Translations under genes and position numbers: made by a program | NCBI GenBank assembly: GCA_013393545.1 | Contig: JABXHG010000396.1 | Span: 1 to 28,331, forward strand | DNA from: Alteromonadaceae bacterium | Lineage (GTDB): Bacteria > Pseudomonadota > Gammaproteobacteria > Pseudomonadales > Oleiphilaceae | DNA: 28,331 nt | Reading direction: 5' to 3' | The notes under the pieces: model-generated | The model's database searches: none | Told to the model about the DNA's origin: nothing | What the model saw: only the letters and a program-made list of their open reading frames with translations | Part shown: piece after piece, positions 8,171-16,665 of the stretch | How the letters are laid out: each line of letters begins with the position of its first letter | Position numbering within the stretch: the first letter of the stretch is position 1

Positions 8171-9944
8171 TCACCATCAACTCGATACAGCTCTCGCAGA
8201 AATTCAGAATAACCCTGAGCAACGGGAAGCCGTATATGAGCAAGGACATTGCGTTGCACTGGCCGGTCCTGGGAGCGGAAAAACCAAAACGCTGGTGACA
8301 GCGATGGCTCGTACGCTTTCACAGGACATTGTCGATCCGCGTGGCGTGGCCTGCATTACTTTCAACAATGAATGTGCAATTGAGCTCGAATCTCGACTTA
8401 CCAAACTCGGAGTAAGAGATGGTGACCGGTGTTTCGTCGGCACCGTCCACAGTTTCGCTCTTGCCCATGTCATTACGCCTTATGCTCGCTGTATCAGTGG
8501 CTTGCTTCCAGATGACTTCACGATTGCAACAGATAGCAATATTCAGGCAGCAATTCAGGCAGCTCATGACGCTGTATTTCACGACAACGCAAATCCTCTT
8601 GACCGCTGGAGCGCGGCAAAGACAAAGAGGCTACGAGACATTGATCGTAGCCTTCCTTCCTGGAGAGGTAGAAACCCCGAGCTTGCCGACTATGTAGAAG
8701 CATACGAGTCAGAATTGCGAAGAAGAAAGCTAATTGACTTTGAAGACATGCCCCTAATTGCGTTCCGGATGATCAAGGAGAATCTCTGGATTCGAGAGGC
8801 AATAAGAGCTCGTTTTCCAGTTCTCTTTGTAGATGAATACCAGGATCTGGGACAGGCTCTCCATGAACTAGTTTGGTTGCTTTGTTTTGAGGGGGGGATC
8901 CGTCTCTTTGCTGTTGGCGATGTGGATCAATCGATATACGCATTTACGGGAGCTAACCCCGAGTCGCTTCAGCAGCTATCTATGCGTGACGATGTGAAGA
9001 CTGTTCACTTACGTTTCAATTACCGCTCTGGAGCAAAAATCATTCGTGCGTCCTTAGGGGCGCTCGGTGAAGAACGAGATTATCGAAGTCGCGAGGGGAG
9101 CGATGATGGCGAGCTAACATTTTGGCCTGTGGAAGGTGGCCTGGAGGATCAGGCCCAGCAGGTGGCGGACGTTGTCATTCCGGCTCTGTTAAGCAAGGGC
9201 TATCAGCACAAGCAAATTGCCGTACTTTATCGTGCAGGATGGCTCGGCGATAACATAGCAATAGCTCTCGGGCGCAAAGGTACTCCATTTTACAGAACGG
9301 ATGGCAAATCCCTAGTGAAGCGAAGTTCGAGACTTGCACGCTTCATTGAAGCTTGCGCTTGCTGGGTGACCGGTGGTTGGCGTGTTGCTGATCCTCCCTA
9401 TGGCAGATTGCTCGGGGAGGCACTTAGGTTAATTTACGGACGGCAAGCCAAGGAGCAAGAGCAGCAGGCCATTTCTGATCAGCTTGTAGCTTTCTTACAC
9501 AGCAGTATTGGATCTAACGAGGGAACCAATAATTGGTTGCTGCGTTTTGATGCAGAATTAATTAGTCACTGGAAAGCTATCGCCAGAAATACTCACCAAG
9601 AATGGGAGGTGTGCACAAACATGATCACCGGTACCAACCCAGCTCAAGGCTTAGACATCCCCCTTGATGTTTTCTCCGGTCGTATCGAGGGATCAGGCAG
9701 GGTTGCTTTGAGCACTCTCCATAGTGCGAAAGGCCGGGAGTTTGATGCAGTTATCATTTACGGCGCCAACAAGAACGGTTTCCCCAGCTCGCGCGACAGG
9801 CTGAATGATGATGCATTTCGTGAGGCAAGAAGGTTGTTCTATGTTGGGGTTACACGCCCTAAAAAAGAGCTTTGCTTAGTTTATCAGAGCCAAGGTCACT
9901 CTCCTTGGGTGGAAGAGCTTTATCACCGAAGCCAGCAGGGATGA
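8163..9944 (+). CDS. gajB: GajB, UvrD/Rep-like helicase of Gabija
   Basis: This is a superfamily 1A helicase of 593 residues, partner of the TOPRIM nuclease encoded just upstream. Motifs in order are: Q-motif region NNPEQREAV, Walker A AGPGSGKT (34-41), FNNECAIELESRL, GTVHSFAL, Walker B VDEYQD (D224-D228), GDVDQSIYAFTGA, LRFNYRSG, LSTLHSAKGREFD and FYVGVTRPKKEL. In Gabija, GajB senses nucleic-acid ends and activates GajA. The frame is open upstream to 8085, but the ATG at 8163 overlaps the gajA stop and starts next to the helicase Q-motif region, so it is the better start. All SF1 motifs are intact. Confidence 0.9.
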   Translation: MPSHHQLDTALAEIQNNPEQREAVYEQGHCVALAGPGSGKTKTLVTAMARTLSQDIVDPRGVACITFNNECAIELESRLTKLGVRDGDRCFVGTVHSFALAHVITPYARCISGLLPDDFTIATDSNIQAAIQAAHDAVFHDNANPLDRWSAAKTKRLRDIDRSLPSWRGRNPELADYVEAYESELRRRKLIDFEDMPLIAFRMIKENLWIREAIRARFPVLFVDEYQDLGQALHELVWLLCFEGGIRLFAVGDVDQSIYAFTGANPESLQQLSMRDDVKTVHLRFNYRSGAKIIRASLGALGEERDYRSREGSDDGELTFWPVEGGLEDQAQQVADVVIPALLSKGYQHKQIAVLYRAGWLGDNIAIALGRKGTPFYRTDGKSLVKRSSRLARFIEACACWVTGGWRVADPPYGRLLGEALRLIYGRQAKEQEQQAISDQLVAFLHSSIGSNEGTNNWLLRFDAELISHWKAIARNTHQEWEVCTNMITGTNPAQGLDIPLDVFSGRIEGSGRVALSTLHSAKGREFDAVIIYGANKNGFPSSRDRLNDDAFREARRLFYVGVTRPKKELCLVYQSQGHSPWVEELYHRSQQG

Positions 9945-10060
9945 ACCTTTCCCCAGCAGCATCGTAAATTTAATGGACCTAATTGAGCGGGAGTCGGTGC
10001 TGAAGGGGAAGTCCGCCATATTACTGAGTGTGGCCAGCCAACACAGAGAGAGCTTACAAT

Positions 10061-10873
10061 CTACTCCATTCGGCTCATGATGGACCTCAATTGCTCCTCT
10101 GTGAACGTCTCTATCTCGGCATCAGAAGAAACTAACGGTGCTCGCCAGCTTCTGACCATTCGCCAAACCTTAACCCAGTGCAAGAAGCCGCTTTTCCGAG
10201 CTAGCGACAGTAATTGATCATCCACCTCCGTAACAAGCTCCAAAATCTGATTTTGCACTTGAGCTGAGAGAAGCTCTTCGCAAGCCTGCCGGGTTCTCTC
10301 AGCGACTTCTGGAGACGCTTCAGGGGCTCTGTATTTGCCGAGATTGGCACGCTGATTTTCGGCAAAGCTGTTGATTGATTTAACCGCTTCTGGCAGTTTT
10401 GAGAGGAAAATCACTCGATGTGCAAGTATCGGGCTGGTTTTTGCGAGCTCTGCCGTAGCCTCATGCAAGGATGCTGAGAACAATTCCATATCAAGAGCAA
10501 AGAACTCGCTGCTCAGGCTACCAACAAAGTTATCCGCCTGCTCTTTGAGTTCCTGGACCTGCAGCTGATCGGCCTCTATGCCCCGACACTGAAGAGCAGA
10601 CATTACTGAATCAATCTGTTCGGGTGCTGCATCCTTAACCTCGGAGAGGCACTGATTTAGGGATATTCGCACCTGGAGCAGGAGAAATAGCACATACCGA
10701 AGTTCACGCTTGCCCTCGCGCCGCTGTCGCCAGATATAGGCTGACACACCCGCAATCAGTGAAACAGCAACACCATATTTTTCAATCAACTGAATCCCAG
10801 AGAAAAACATCTGGGAGAGTTGAGGCATAAAAGCATCCATTCTATTCAGTCCCTGCACAATATTAGGGGGCAT
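10061..10873 (-). CDS. Hypothetical one-pass membrane protein with helical cytoplasmic domain
   Basis: I do not recognise the family. The 270-residue product has one likely membrane helix near residues 33-49 (KYGVAVSLIAGVSAYIW), followed by a basic stretch (RQRREGKREL), which suggests the rest faces the cytoplasm. Residues 60-240 are almost entirely helical and rich in Glu, Gln and Leu. The start may be the ATG at 10840, which has AGGGA nine bases upstream, rather than the ATG at 10873. It stands alone: tail to tail with gajB (117 bp apart), and downstream on the same strand of the nuclease at 11050 with a 176-bp gap. It could be an accessory to either neighbour or an independent cargo gene. 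Confidence 0.6.
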   Translation of the reverse strand: MPPNIVQGLNRMDAFMPQLSQMFFSGIQLIEKYGVAVSLIAGVSAYIWRQRREGKRELRYVLFLLLQVRISLNQCLSEVKDAAPEQIDSVMSALQCRGIEADQLQVQELKEQADNFVGSLSSEFFALDMELFSASLHEATAELAKTSPILAHRVIFLSKLPEAVKSINSFAENQRANLGKYRAPEASPEVAERTRQACEELLSAQVQNQILELVTEVDDQLLSLARKSGFLHWVKVWRMVRSWRAPLVSSDAEIETFTEEQLRSIMSRME

Positions 10874-11049
10874 GCGTCATACGTGAACGCCACTCTGTAG
10901 TGCATCATCAAATGCCCAAGCCGGGATTCACCTCAGGACGATTCATTTGCGAAAAATCCTGCCGCTTCCGAAAAACCACACTCTCCCTTCACCCACCCTG
11001 ATTCGCGCTTGAGACGGGTAACACCTCGTCTTTGGGAGAAATCCACTCC

Positions 11050-12126
11050 TCATCCGTCCCCCTTATTAGAAGCTGCTTTAGACGTCTTTTTAGATTTAAT
11101 TTTTTTCACTACCGGAGGCTTCATCAAGTATCTCCTCAGCTGCACGCCAGCTTGACCTGCAGAGGGTTCCAGGCTGGAAAGCGGGTCAGATTTATCTGTG
11201 CGAGCATCAAAAAGGCAAGCCATTGAAAATTCAGTCTCATGATTCATGTAGTCTTTCGCTTGCTGAATACCCTTAAGGCCCCACTTTAAGTTCTCTTGAT
11301 CACTTTCATTCGGCTTTAAGATCTTCAACTCCAGAGTGCTCTTAACTCCTTTACCATCTGATACATAGTTGAGCTGGATATCTACTCGACCTCCGGAATT
11401 TACAGCCTCCTCATGAACAAAGATGTCAGCCCTTTTGTACCAAGCCTTTAGATGCGTCAACAAAGTAGTTTGAACGTGAAGCTCCGGAAGGTGATGCAGA
11501 GATAGTTTTCCCTCATTTTTCTTCCACATCAACCGAGCGGTACAGCCTAACGGCGTCCTTGTATGCTCATCATGGTATACATTTAACTGTTCATCAACAG
11601 ACTCTAGGCTAATCGCATTATCCGTATTGCTGACATTAACAAACGCCGGCTCATCATACCACTCATCAATTGGAAACCCCGCATGATGAACCAATAGCTT
11701 TTGCTTAGCCATTAACATAATAACAAACGTTTGATCTGCTCGAAGATTATCAAGAACATAGTCCATAATATCATCAGCTTCCGCCAACTCTGTCGGGACA
11801 CGAAAACATGAGCGTAATGTTTCATTACACACAACAATTCCACTTTCCACCGAGAGAGTTTTCGAGTGCGTTCGTTTAAGCTGACACTTATCTATTAGGG
11901 GAATCCCTGGTGCAATATCCGGAGCTTCAGCGTAGATAAAAAGAGCAGCTTGGTTAGGCGGAAAACTCCCAGATTTCAGACGCATCTCGGAGGACTCTAA
12001 CCACCTGTGATAGTAATTCACGCACTGTTGTGTAAAACGAGACAGCTCACTTGGCCCTGATATACTTGGACGTAAACCATTAACCGATAGAAGCTCGCTT
12101 TCTGAAAATGTCGCCTCATTACTCAT
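11050..12126 (-). CDS. PD-(D/E)XK nuclease-like effector of an SMC-ATPase system
   Basis: This 358-residue protein is the third gene of a coupled trio. The N-terminal half (1-200) is not recognisable. The C-terminal half contains GRVDIQL (D249), then TLELKILKP (E266, K268), then GIQQAKDYM near 287-295. The D-x16-E-x-K spacing and the Q-x3-Y helix are typical of restriction-type PD-(D/E)XK nucleases. The tail (about 335-358) is lysine-rich and could bind DNA or be disordered. The gene overlaps the middle gene by 4 bp. I infer that it is the DNA-cutting effector controlled by the ATPase at 12851-14872. It is not an obvious match to a named restriction enzyme. Confidence 0.72.
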   Translation of the reverse strand: MSNEATFSESELLSVNGLRPSISGPSELSRFTQQCVNYYHRWLESSEMRLKSGSFPPNQAALFIYAEAPDIAPGIPLIDKCQLKRTHSKTLSVESGIVVCNETLRSCFRVPTELAEADDIMDYVLDNLRADQTFVIMLMAKQKLLVHHAGFPIDEWYDEPAFVNVSNTDNAISLESVDEQLNVYHDEHTRTPLGCTARLMWKKNEGKLSLHHLPELHVQTTLLTHLKAWYKRADIFVHEEAVNSGGRVDIQLNYVSDGKGVKSTLELKILKPNESDQENLKWGLKGIQQAKDYMNHETEFSMACLFDARTDKSDPLSSLEPSAGQAGVQLRRYLMKPPVVKKIKSKKTSKAASNKGDG

Positions 12127-12854
12127 GCAACCCTCCGGCTCAACAAGTATTGATATGCCATGAGCACATCGCGACGATTTATATTCTGAGAATCATCGAA
12201 GGCACCTTCTACATCTTCCAGCCCCCTAACTGTCAAAGGCTTCCCATCTGGACTGTCAACTATAGGCAATAACTTATCGTTTTTCTTACGGGCTTGCTGG
12301 TAACTTAGGTCGGTCGACAAGATCCTATCGATATTAGCTTGAGCAAACACCTCTAGCTGCTCAAGGGCTTCTGGTTCGCTTTCATCCTCAGAAGATGCTT
12401 TATCTTCCTCAATGTGAACTGCATGGACGGTGCCTAGGCATAAGTCGAGGAGAAATCGATAAATCCTATCTCCAGTTTGCGTTTCTCGAAGTGCATGCAC
12501 GACTTTTAGGCCATCAGCAGTGGGGAAAAGGCGACCATCGAACTGAATGTCTCGTTTATGATCTAGTGGCTGGTAGTCTTCTAGAGAGACTAATCCGCTA
12601 AGCACGAGCTTTCCAACAGCGATATGAGCGGCGCGGTAATACGGCCCATGCGAGGTCCGCTTCGCACGCTGGCGTAATGGTTTGATGCCATAAAACAACG
12701 AAGAAGCAAAGGACTGAAAGAGCAAAGCGTGTAAACGACCACGATCAAGCTCCCGGATTCCGGCAGCGCGCGATGCAATAATAAGCATCAAGACCCATCG
12801 CAGAAATTGGACGCCCTCAAATTCACCTTTTCTGAGCTTTACAGAACCGCTCAT
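12123..12854 (-). CDS. Middle component, winged-helix-like, of the SMC-ATPase/nuclease system
   Basis: The 243-residue product lies between the nuclease and the ATPase, overlapping each by 4 bp. It has no catalytic motif that I can see. Residues about 70-130 (YYRAAHIAVGKLVLSGLVSLEDY to FPTADGLKVVHALRE) have the pattern of a winged helix. An acidic stretch follows (about 147-160, EEDKASSEDESEPEALE). Size and position match the middle component of ABC-3C systems or LmuC/DdmB of Lamassu-type systems, which bridge an SMC-like ATPase and an effector. That comparison rests on layout, not on confirmed sequence similarity. Confidence 0.65.
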   Translation of the reverse strand: MSGSVKLRKGEFEGVQFLRWVLMLIIASRAAGIRELDRGRLHALLFQSFASSLFYGIKPLRQRAKRTSHGPYYRAAHIAVGKLVLSGLVSLEDYQPLDHKRDIQFDGRLFPTADGLKVVHALRETQTGDRIYRFLLDLCLGTVHAVHIEEDKASSEDESEPEALEQLEVFAQANIDRILSTDLSYQQARKKNDKLLPIVDSPDGKPLTVRGLEDVEGAFDDSQNINRRDVLMAYQYLLSRRVA

Positions 12855-14872
12855 ACGAGATACCTCCCAACTTCCTCCTCCAACATGCTCGCCGCCTCTC
12901 CCTCGCCTAGCACAGTGGCGCTAGCGGTTTCTTCCATAAGATTAACCAAGTGACCGGCGTCTTCGGGGGGAGAGCCTGCGACCTCATTGTCATCACCTAG
13001 AATCCCCAATAGAGCAGGAATCATTTTTGTCCCGTTTAGATTCGAAGTCGCTATAAGCCTCCTAGGCGAAACATTTTCTGATTTAGTAAAACGCCGCATA
13101 AGATCAGCTGCTCGCCGCATAAACCAACTATCAAGGCTAGCCTCTGGCGTTTCGATTACCAACGTCATAGGCTCTTCAGGCGAGATAAGATCTATCATGG
13201 CCATCCGAAATGCTAGGTCCAAAAACTCCTTCTGTGACTCTGAAACACTATCACTGCTAAGGCGCGCCTCAGGCTGTTTGAAAGTGCTTGAAGTCATCTT
13301 TGTTGTAAATGTGGGTATGTTGACCGTTTTTGTACCAGTAGCCGGTTTGAAAGGACTGTTACGCGAAACATCAACCGTAACATCCTCCATAAGGAAGGCC
13401 TTCGCATAGCTTGAAAAATTCACTCTTAGTTTTTCTGTTATGGATCCCATTGCTTGCTGCCCTTTAGTGACCGCTGAGCGATAGACTTCCACTAGCTCAT
13501 TACGCTCAGCGGCCAGCCCAGTTAAAGCTTTGCGCTCTTGAGCAAGCTGTGACCGCAGATCTTCGATATCACTAGGCATATTGGAAGGGATGCTTCTTTT
13601 GAGATCCTCATAATACTGAAGCGCAACTCGCCGTTTTGAGCTCACTTTCTGTAAGTTTGCACCAAGCTCCCTGAGGTCACTTTCAGCAGCTTCTCTCCGT
13701 TCGCCGGCCTGATTGACCTCCAAATGAGCCTCCTCCAATGCATTCTCTTTGGCACGCACATCAGACGATGTGAGTGGGGCAAGAGAATGTTGATCCGCTG
13801 AAAGCTTGGAGCGGCACACAAAACAGTGACCTTGACGGAGCTCTTTACTTATTTCGTTGCGCCTTTCCTTGTCTCGGGCACCACAAACAAAGCAGCCTTG
13901 CAAACTGCCTAACCCCTGCATAAGGAAGCGTAGTTTGTCGTCAAGATTAGGAAGGCAATTTGCAATATAGTGAGCATCTGCCTCAATGAACTCTGTTTCC
14001 ACTTCTGTAAGGTTTGCTTCTGCACGTGAAAACGCCTCATCAGCATCAAAAACACGTTGGCGGCAGGCCTCAAATGCACCTAACACCTCTTCATGCTCTG
14101 AATCAGCACGCTTAAATCCTTCTTCCGCCTCGGCAGCCAACCGCCTAAGCGCATCAATGCTGATTTCGTCTGTCTCAGGCGGAGGGGGGAGTTCACCTTC
14201 ACGCTTATTAAGCTGGTGCGTGCGATTTCGGTGGTCTGAATCAACTCGCTGAATTTCTGCAAAGGTATTGTTTAGCTGGCTCTGCAGCTCCTCTTCGAAA
14301 AAAAGAATTTTGAAAAACTCGAATTGCGTGCCGGCAGACCACAAAATAGGAAGGCGATCTTCGGAAAAAAACTGCAAGTATCGGACAACAATATGGAAAT
14401 CATAAGCAGAAGACACACCGGCCCACTCGGCAATCTGCCCGATGAATTCAATTTCATCGGAAATCTCAAGTTTGGTTCGACCGACAGCAACGGACTTAAG
14501 CCCCATGTCACGCAAGAAACGTGTAACAGTAAGGTCTTTGGTACCAATCCGAAAAGTTAGAGTAGCTGTTGCGTCGCCTCCTAATTTACCGGGTACTCGC
14601 GAGGCGAAGTAGTCGCACTTACGCGGAAGCTTGAGCTCACGCTTGCTCACACGACCTAGGTTCCGATCCAGCTTTTTGGGATCTGCGGGACCAATAACCA
14701 TGCGCATCAAAAGATTCAGCAGCGTGGTTTTGCCTATACCATTGATACCGGCGAGTACAGTCACCCCATCCTCGAAGTTCAACTCAAGCCCTTGGCCATT
14801 TTTTCCCGGATATAATGGATAGTTTCGAACTATGAGTTGATCAAAAACTGGTAAATGTATAGTTCGTTTCAC
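12851..14872 (-). CDS. Zinc-hook SMC/RecN-like ABC ATPase
   Basis: The 673-residue protein has split ATPase halves around a coiled coil. Walker A is GINGIGKTT (42-50). Long Glu/Ala/Lys-rich coiled-coil arms (about 215-310 and 375-470) flank an apex with two CFVC motifs (C327/C330 and C350/C353), a self-contained zinc ribbon or hook. The C-terminal half has SESQKEFLDLAFRMA as a signature-like region and the Walker B strand TLVIETPEASLD (E574), followed by RLIATSNLNG. Such ATPases sense DNA ends or unusual DNA and control a partner effector in ABC-3C, Lamassu and Rad50-type systems. The start is GTG with GGAGG five bases upstream. It lies 33 bp after the HTH gene and overlaps the next gene by 4 bp. 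Confidence 0.85.
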   Translation of the reverse strand: MKRTIHLPVFDQLIVRNYPLYPGKNGQGLELNFEDGVTVLAGINGIGKTTLLNLLMRMVIGPADPKKLDRNLGRVSKRELKLPRKCDYFASRVPGKLGGDATATLTFRIGTKDLTVTRFLRDMGLKSVAVGRTKLEISDEIEFIGQIAEWAGVSSAYDFHIVVRYLQFFSEDRLPILWSAGTQFEFFKILFFEEELQSQLNNTFAEIQRVDSDHRNRTHQLNKREGELPPPPETDEISIDALRRLAAEAEEGFKRADSEHEEVLGAFEACRQRVFDADEAFSRAEANLTEVETEFIEADAHYIANCLPNLDDKLRFLMQGLGSLQGCFVCGARDKERRNEISKELRQGHCFVCRSKLSADQHSLAPLTSSDVRAKENALEEAHLEVNQAGERREAAESDLRELGANLQKVSSKRRVALQYYEDLKRSIPSNMPSDIEDLRSQLAQERKALTGLAAERNELVEVYRSAVTKGQQAMGSITEKLRVNFSSYAKAFLMEDVTVDVSRNSPFKPATGTKTVNIPTFTTKMTSSTFKQPEARLSSDSVSESQKEFLDLAFRMAMIDLISPEEPMTLVIETPEASLDSWFMRRAADLMRRFTKSENVSPRRLIATSNLNGTKMIPALLGILGDDNEVAGSPPEDAGHLVNLMEETASATVLGEGEAASMLEEEVGRYLV

Positions 14873-14905
14873 GATACCTCCCTGCTGGAAACGCTTCTTT
14901 AAATA

Positions 14906-15256
14906 TCACTCAGCTTTTCGACGTAGTCGCCCAATAGCGATTAGAGCATCAGCCACATAAGATGCATCCTCGTCGGTGCCACTCCACACCATATCTAAAA
15001 GATTAATCAGGCGCTGCCGATTATGCTCATATCCATCGCTCTCGACCGAAGTGTCTAGGAATTTCACGCCAGCATCTTCACACATCTGCCTTGCGGTATG
15101 GGAGCGCTGAGTAAAATCACCTGCATAAATCCGCCCAACACGGCTCTGCGAAACCCCATATTGATCAGCCACTTGGGATTGCGTCTGGCCACGCTGAGAA
15201 AAAGCCCTCGCAAGCGCAGCACCAACACGAATAGCTGAAGCATTATTTCTAGGCAT
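14906..15256 (-). CDS. HTH regulator, possible controller of the methyltransferase/ATPase locus
   Basis: This 116-residue protein has an HTH at about residues 22-48 (GQTQSQVADQYGVSQSRVGR), the pattern of XRE/Cro or resolvase-type HTH domains, and a helical C-terminus. It is the first gene of the minus-strand operon and diverges from the methyltransferase gene. Its start codon lies 2 bp from an operator-like repeat (15258-15272), and a second copy sits in the methyltransferase promoter. Controller proteins of restriction-modification systems are small HTH proteins placed in the same way, delaying nuclease expression until the DNA is methylated. That role is inferred from position, not shown. 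Confidence 0.72.
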   Translation of the reverse strand: MPRNNASAIRVGAALARAFSQRGQTQSQVADQYGVSQSRVGRIYAGDFTQRSHTARQMCEDAGVKFLDTSVESDGYEHNRQRLINLLDMVWSGTDEDASYVADALIAIGRLRRKAE

Positions 15257-15257
15257 T

Positions 15258-15304
15258 TTTATGCGTATATATTGACAAATTTATGCGCATATATATCATG
15301 TCAA
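15258..15304. promoter_or_regulatory. Divergent promoters with two operator-like repeats
   Basis: The plus strand has TTGACA (15272-15277), 16 bp, then TATCAT (15294-15299), a strong sigma-70 promoter for the methyltransferase. The minus strand has its own TTGACA (complement of 15299-15304) pointing toward the HTH gene. Two copies of TTTATGCG(T/C)ATATAT begin at 15258 and 15280, exactly 22 bp apart (two helical turns). One lies between the -35 and -10 of the methyltransferase promoter and the other touches the HTH start codon. The second copy has a perfect TATGCGCATA palindrome (15282-15291). Binding there would silence both directions. Confidence 0.72.
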
Positions 15305-15337
15305 TTGCGATCATGCAACTCGTTCCAAGGAGAGACA

Positions 15338-16597
15338 ATGCAAGCCGCGTTTGAACGCTGGACCCAAGGCCGGACGGTGCCCACTCTTGGCACCAATGCA
15401 GGCGCACGCCCTCTACCTTTTCAACAGTGGAGAAACTTTAAAGAGGCGTTCGCCCCCGAGCTTGTTGCACAGGCAATCAGCGAATCTGCTCGCCCGGTGA
15501 AGCGATGCATCGATCCATTTGGAGGATCGGGAACCACAGCTTTGGCCTGTCAATTTTTGGGGGTCGAGCCTGTCACGATCGAAGTAAACCCGTATCTTGC
15601 AGACTTGATTGAAGCAAAGCTGACGGTTTATGACCCTGCCGCTCTGCTGCAAGACTTCAGCCGATTGAAGAAGGGGCTGCGATCAGCGCCTTTTTACGAT
15701 CTCAGCCACTTGCCACCAACGTTCGTAGAGCCTGGGCTTAATGGACGCTGGATTTACTCAAAGGCAGTTGCTCAACGAATCGAGGCTTATCGCGAAGGAA
15801 TTTCAAAGCTCCAGAATGAAGCGCATCGACGGTTCTTCTTGGCACTGCTAGGCGGGGTCGTTGTCGACGTCAGCAATGTCTTAATAAGCGGAAAGGGAAG
15901 GCGATACAGGAAAAACTGGCTTGCACGGCAAGCTTCGCCCGCAATACTCGACAAAGCTTTCACGCATCGAGTTGAAGAGGCTCTTATTGAGCTTACTGCA
16001 CATGCGTTCAGGCCTGTCAGCTCTTTCACACTTCTACGGGGGGATTCGAGAGCACTACTACACAAGACGCCGCGTGCAGACCTTGCAGTATTCTCCCCTC
16101 CCTACCCGAACTCATTCGACTACACCGACGTGTACAACATAGAGTTATGGATGCTGGGGTATCTCTCAAGCACCGATTCCAACAAGAGTCTTCGTCAATC
16201 CACACTGACTTCACACGTCCAGATTCTGCGAGAGTACGCACCCAAACCTTCTGGATCGGAAACGCTTGATCACGTGTCCACGCGCCTTCACGAACAGGTC
16301 GATGCAATGTGGAACAAACATATTCCCGCTATGGTGGATGCATATTTCTCGGATATGCGTCAAATTCTTCTTGACCTGCAGGAAAAGCTCGAATCTCAGG
16401 GCGAAGTGTGGGCCGTTGTTGGGGATAGTTTGTACGCTGGCACCCGGGTGCCAGTTGCTGAAATTCTAAAGGAACTGGCCCTCGACATGGGGTATCAGTG
16501 GATAAAAAGTGATGCATTTCGATCAATGCGATCATCAGCACAGCAAGGCTGGCGCGCAGAACTTAGCGAAACACTCCTTGTTCTTCGTAAAGAATAG
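15338..16597 (+). CDS. DNA methyltransferase (amino-methyltransferase, SPPY type)
   Basis: This 419-residue S-adenosylmethionine-dependent DNA methyltransferase has motif I DPFGGSGTT (59-67) with an acidic IEVNP strand after it, and catalytic motif IV SPPYPNSFDYTDVY (253-266). SPPY is more common among N4-cytosine than N6-adenine enzymes. About 185 residues lie between motif I and motif IV, so the target recognition region may be there. The frame is open from 15272, but the ATG at 15338 has AAGGAGA (15327-15333) at ideal spacing. It diverges from the HTH-ATPase-nuclease operon and shares its control region. The likely role is marking self DNA so that the nuclease at 11050 spares it. It could instead be an unlinked orphan enzyme. 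Confidence 0.85.
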   Translation: MQAAFERWTQGRTVPTLGTNAGARPLPFQQWRNFKEAFAPELVAQAISESARPVKRCIDPFGGSGTTALACQFLGVEPVTIEVNPYLADLIEAKLTVYDPAALLQDFSRLKKGLRSAPFYDLSHLPPTFVEPGLNGRWIYSKAVAQRIEAYREGISKLQNEAHRRFFLALLGGVVVDVSNVLISGKGRRYRKNWLARQASPAILDKAFTHRVEEALIELTAHAFRPVSSFTLLRGDSRALLHKTPRADLAVFSPPYPNSFDYTDVYNIELWMLGYLSSTDSNKSLRQSTLTSHVQILREYAPKPSGSETLDHVSTRLHEQVDAMWNKHIPAMVDAYFSDMRQILLDLQEKLESQGEVWAVVGDSLYAGTRVPVAEILKELALDMGYQWIKSDAFRSMRSSAQQGWRAELSETLLVLRKE

Positions 16598-16665
16598 GCT
16601 AGCAACGAGGCCAATCTATTGCTCTAAGCTTGACTTTTTCTCCCGGTCGACTGCAATGAGCAACT

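Noticed and set aside
11050..14872. Direct call as a standard Lamassu (lmuA/lmuC/lmuB) system
   Set aside because: The architecture is similar, but gene order, the HTH and the methyltransferase differ, and no sequence search could be run. It is kept as a comparison, not a name.
15272..15337. Longer methyltransferase start at 15272
   Set aside because: It would place the start codon on the -35 element. ATG 15338 has AAGGAGA upstream.
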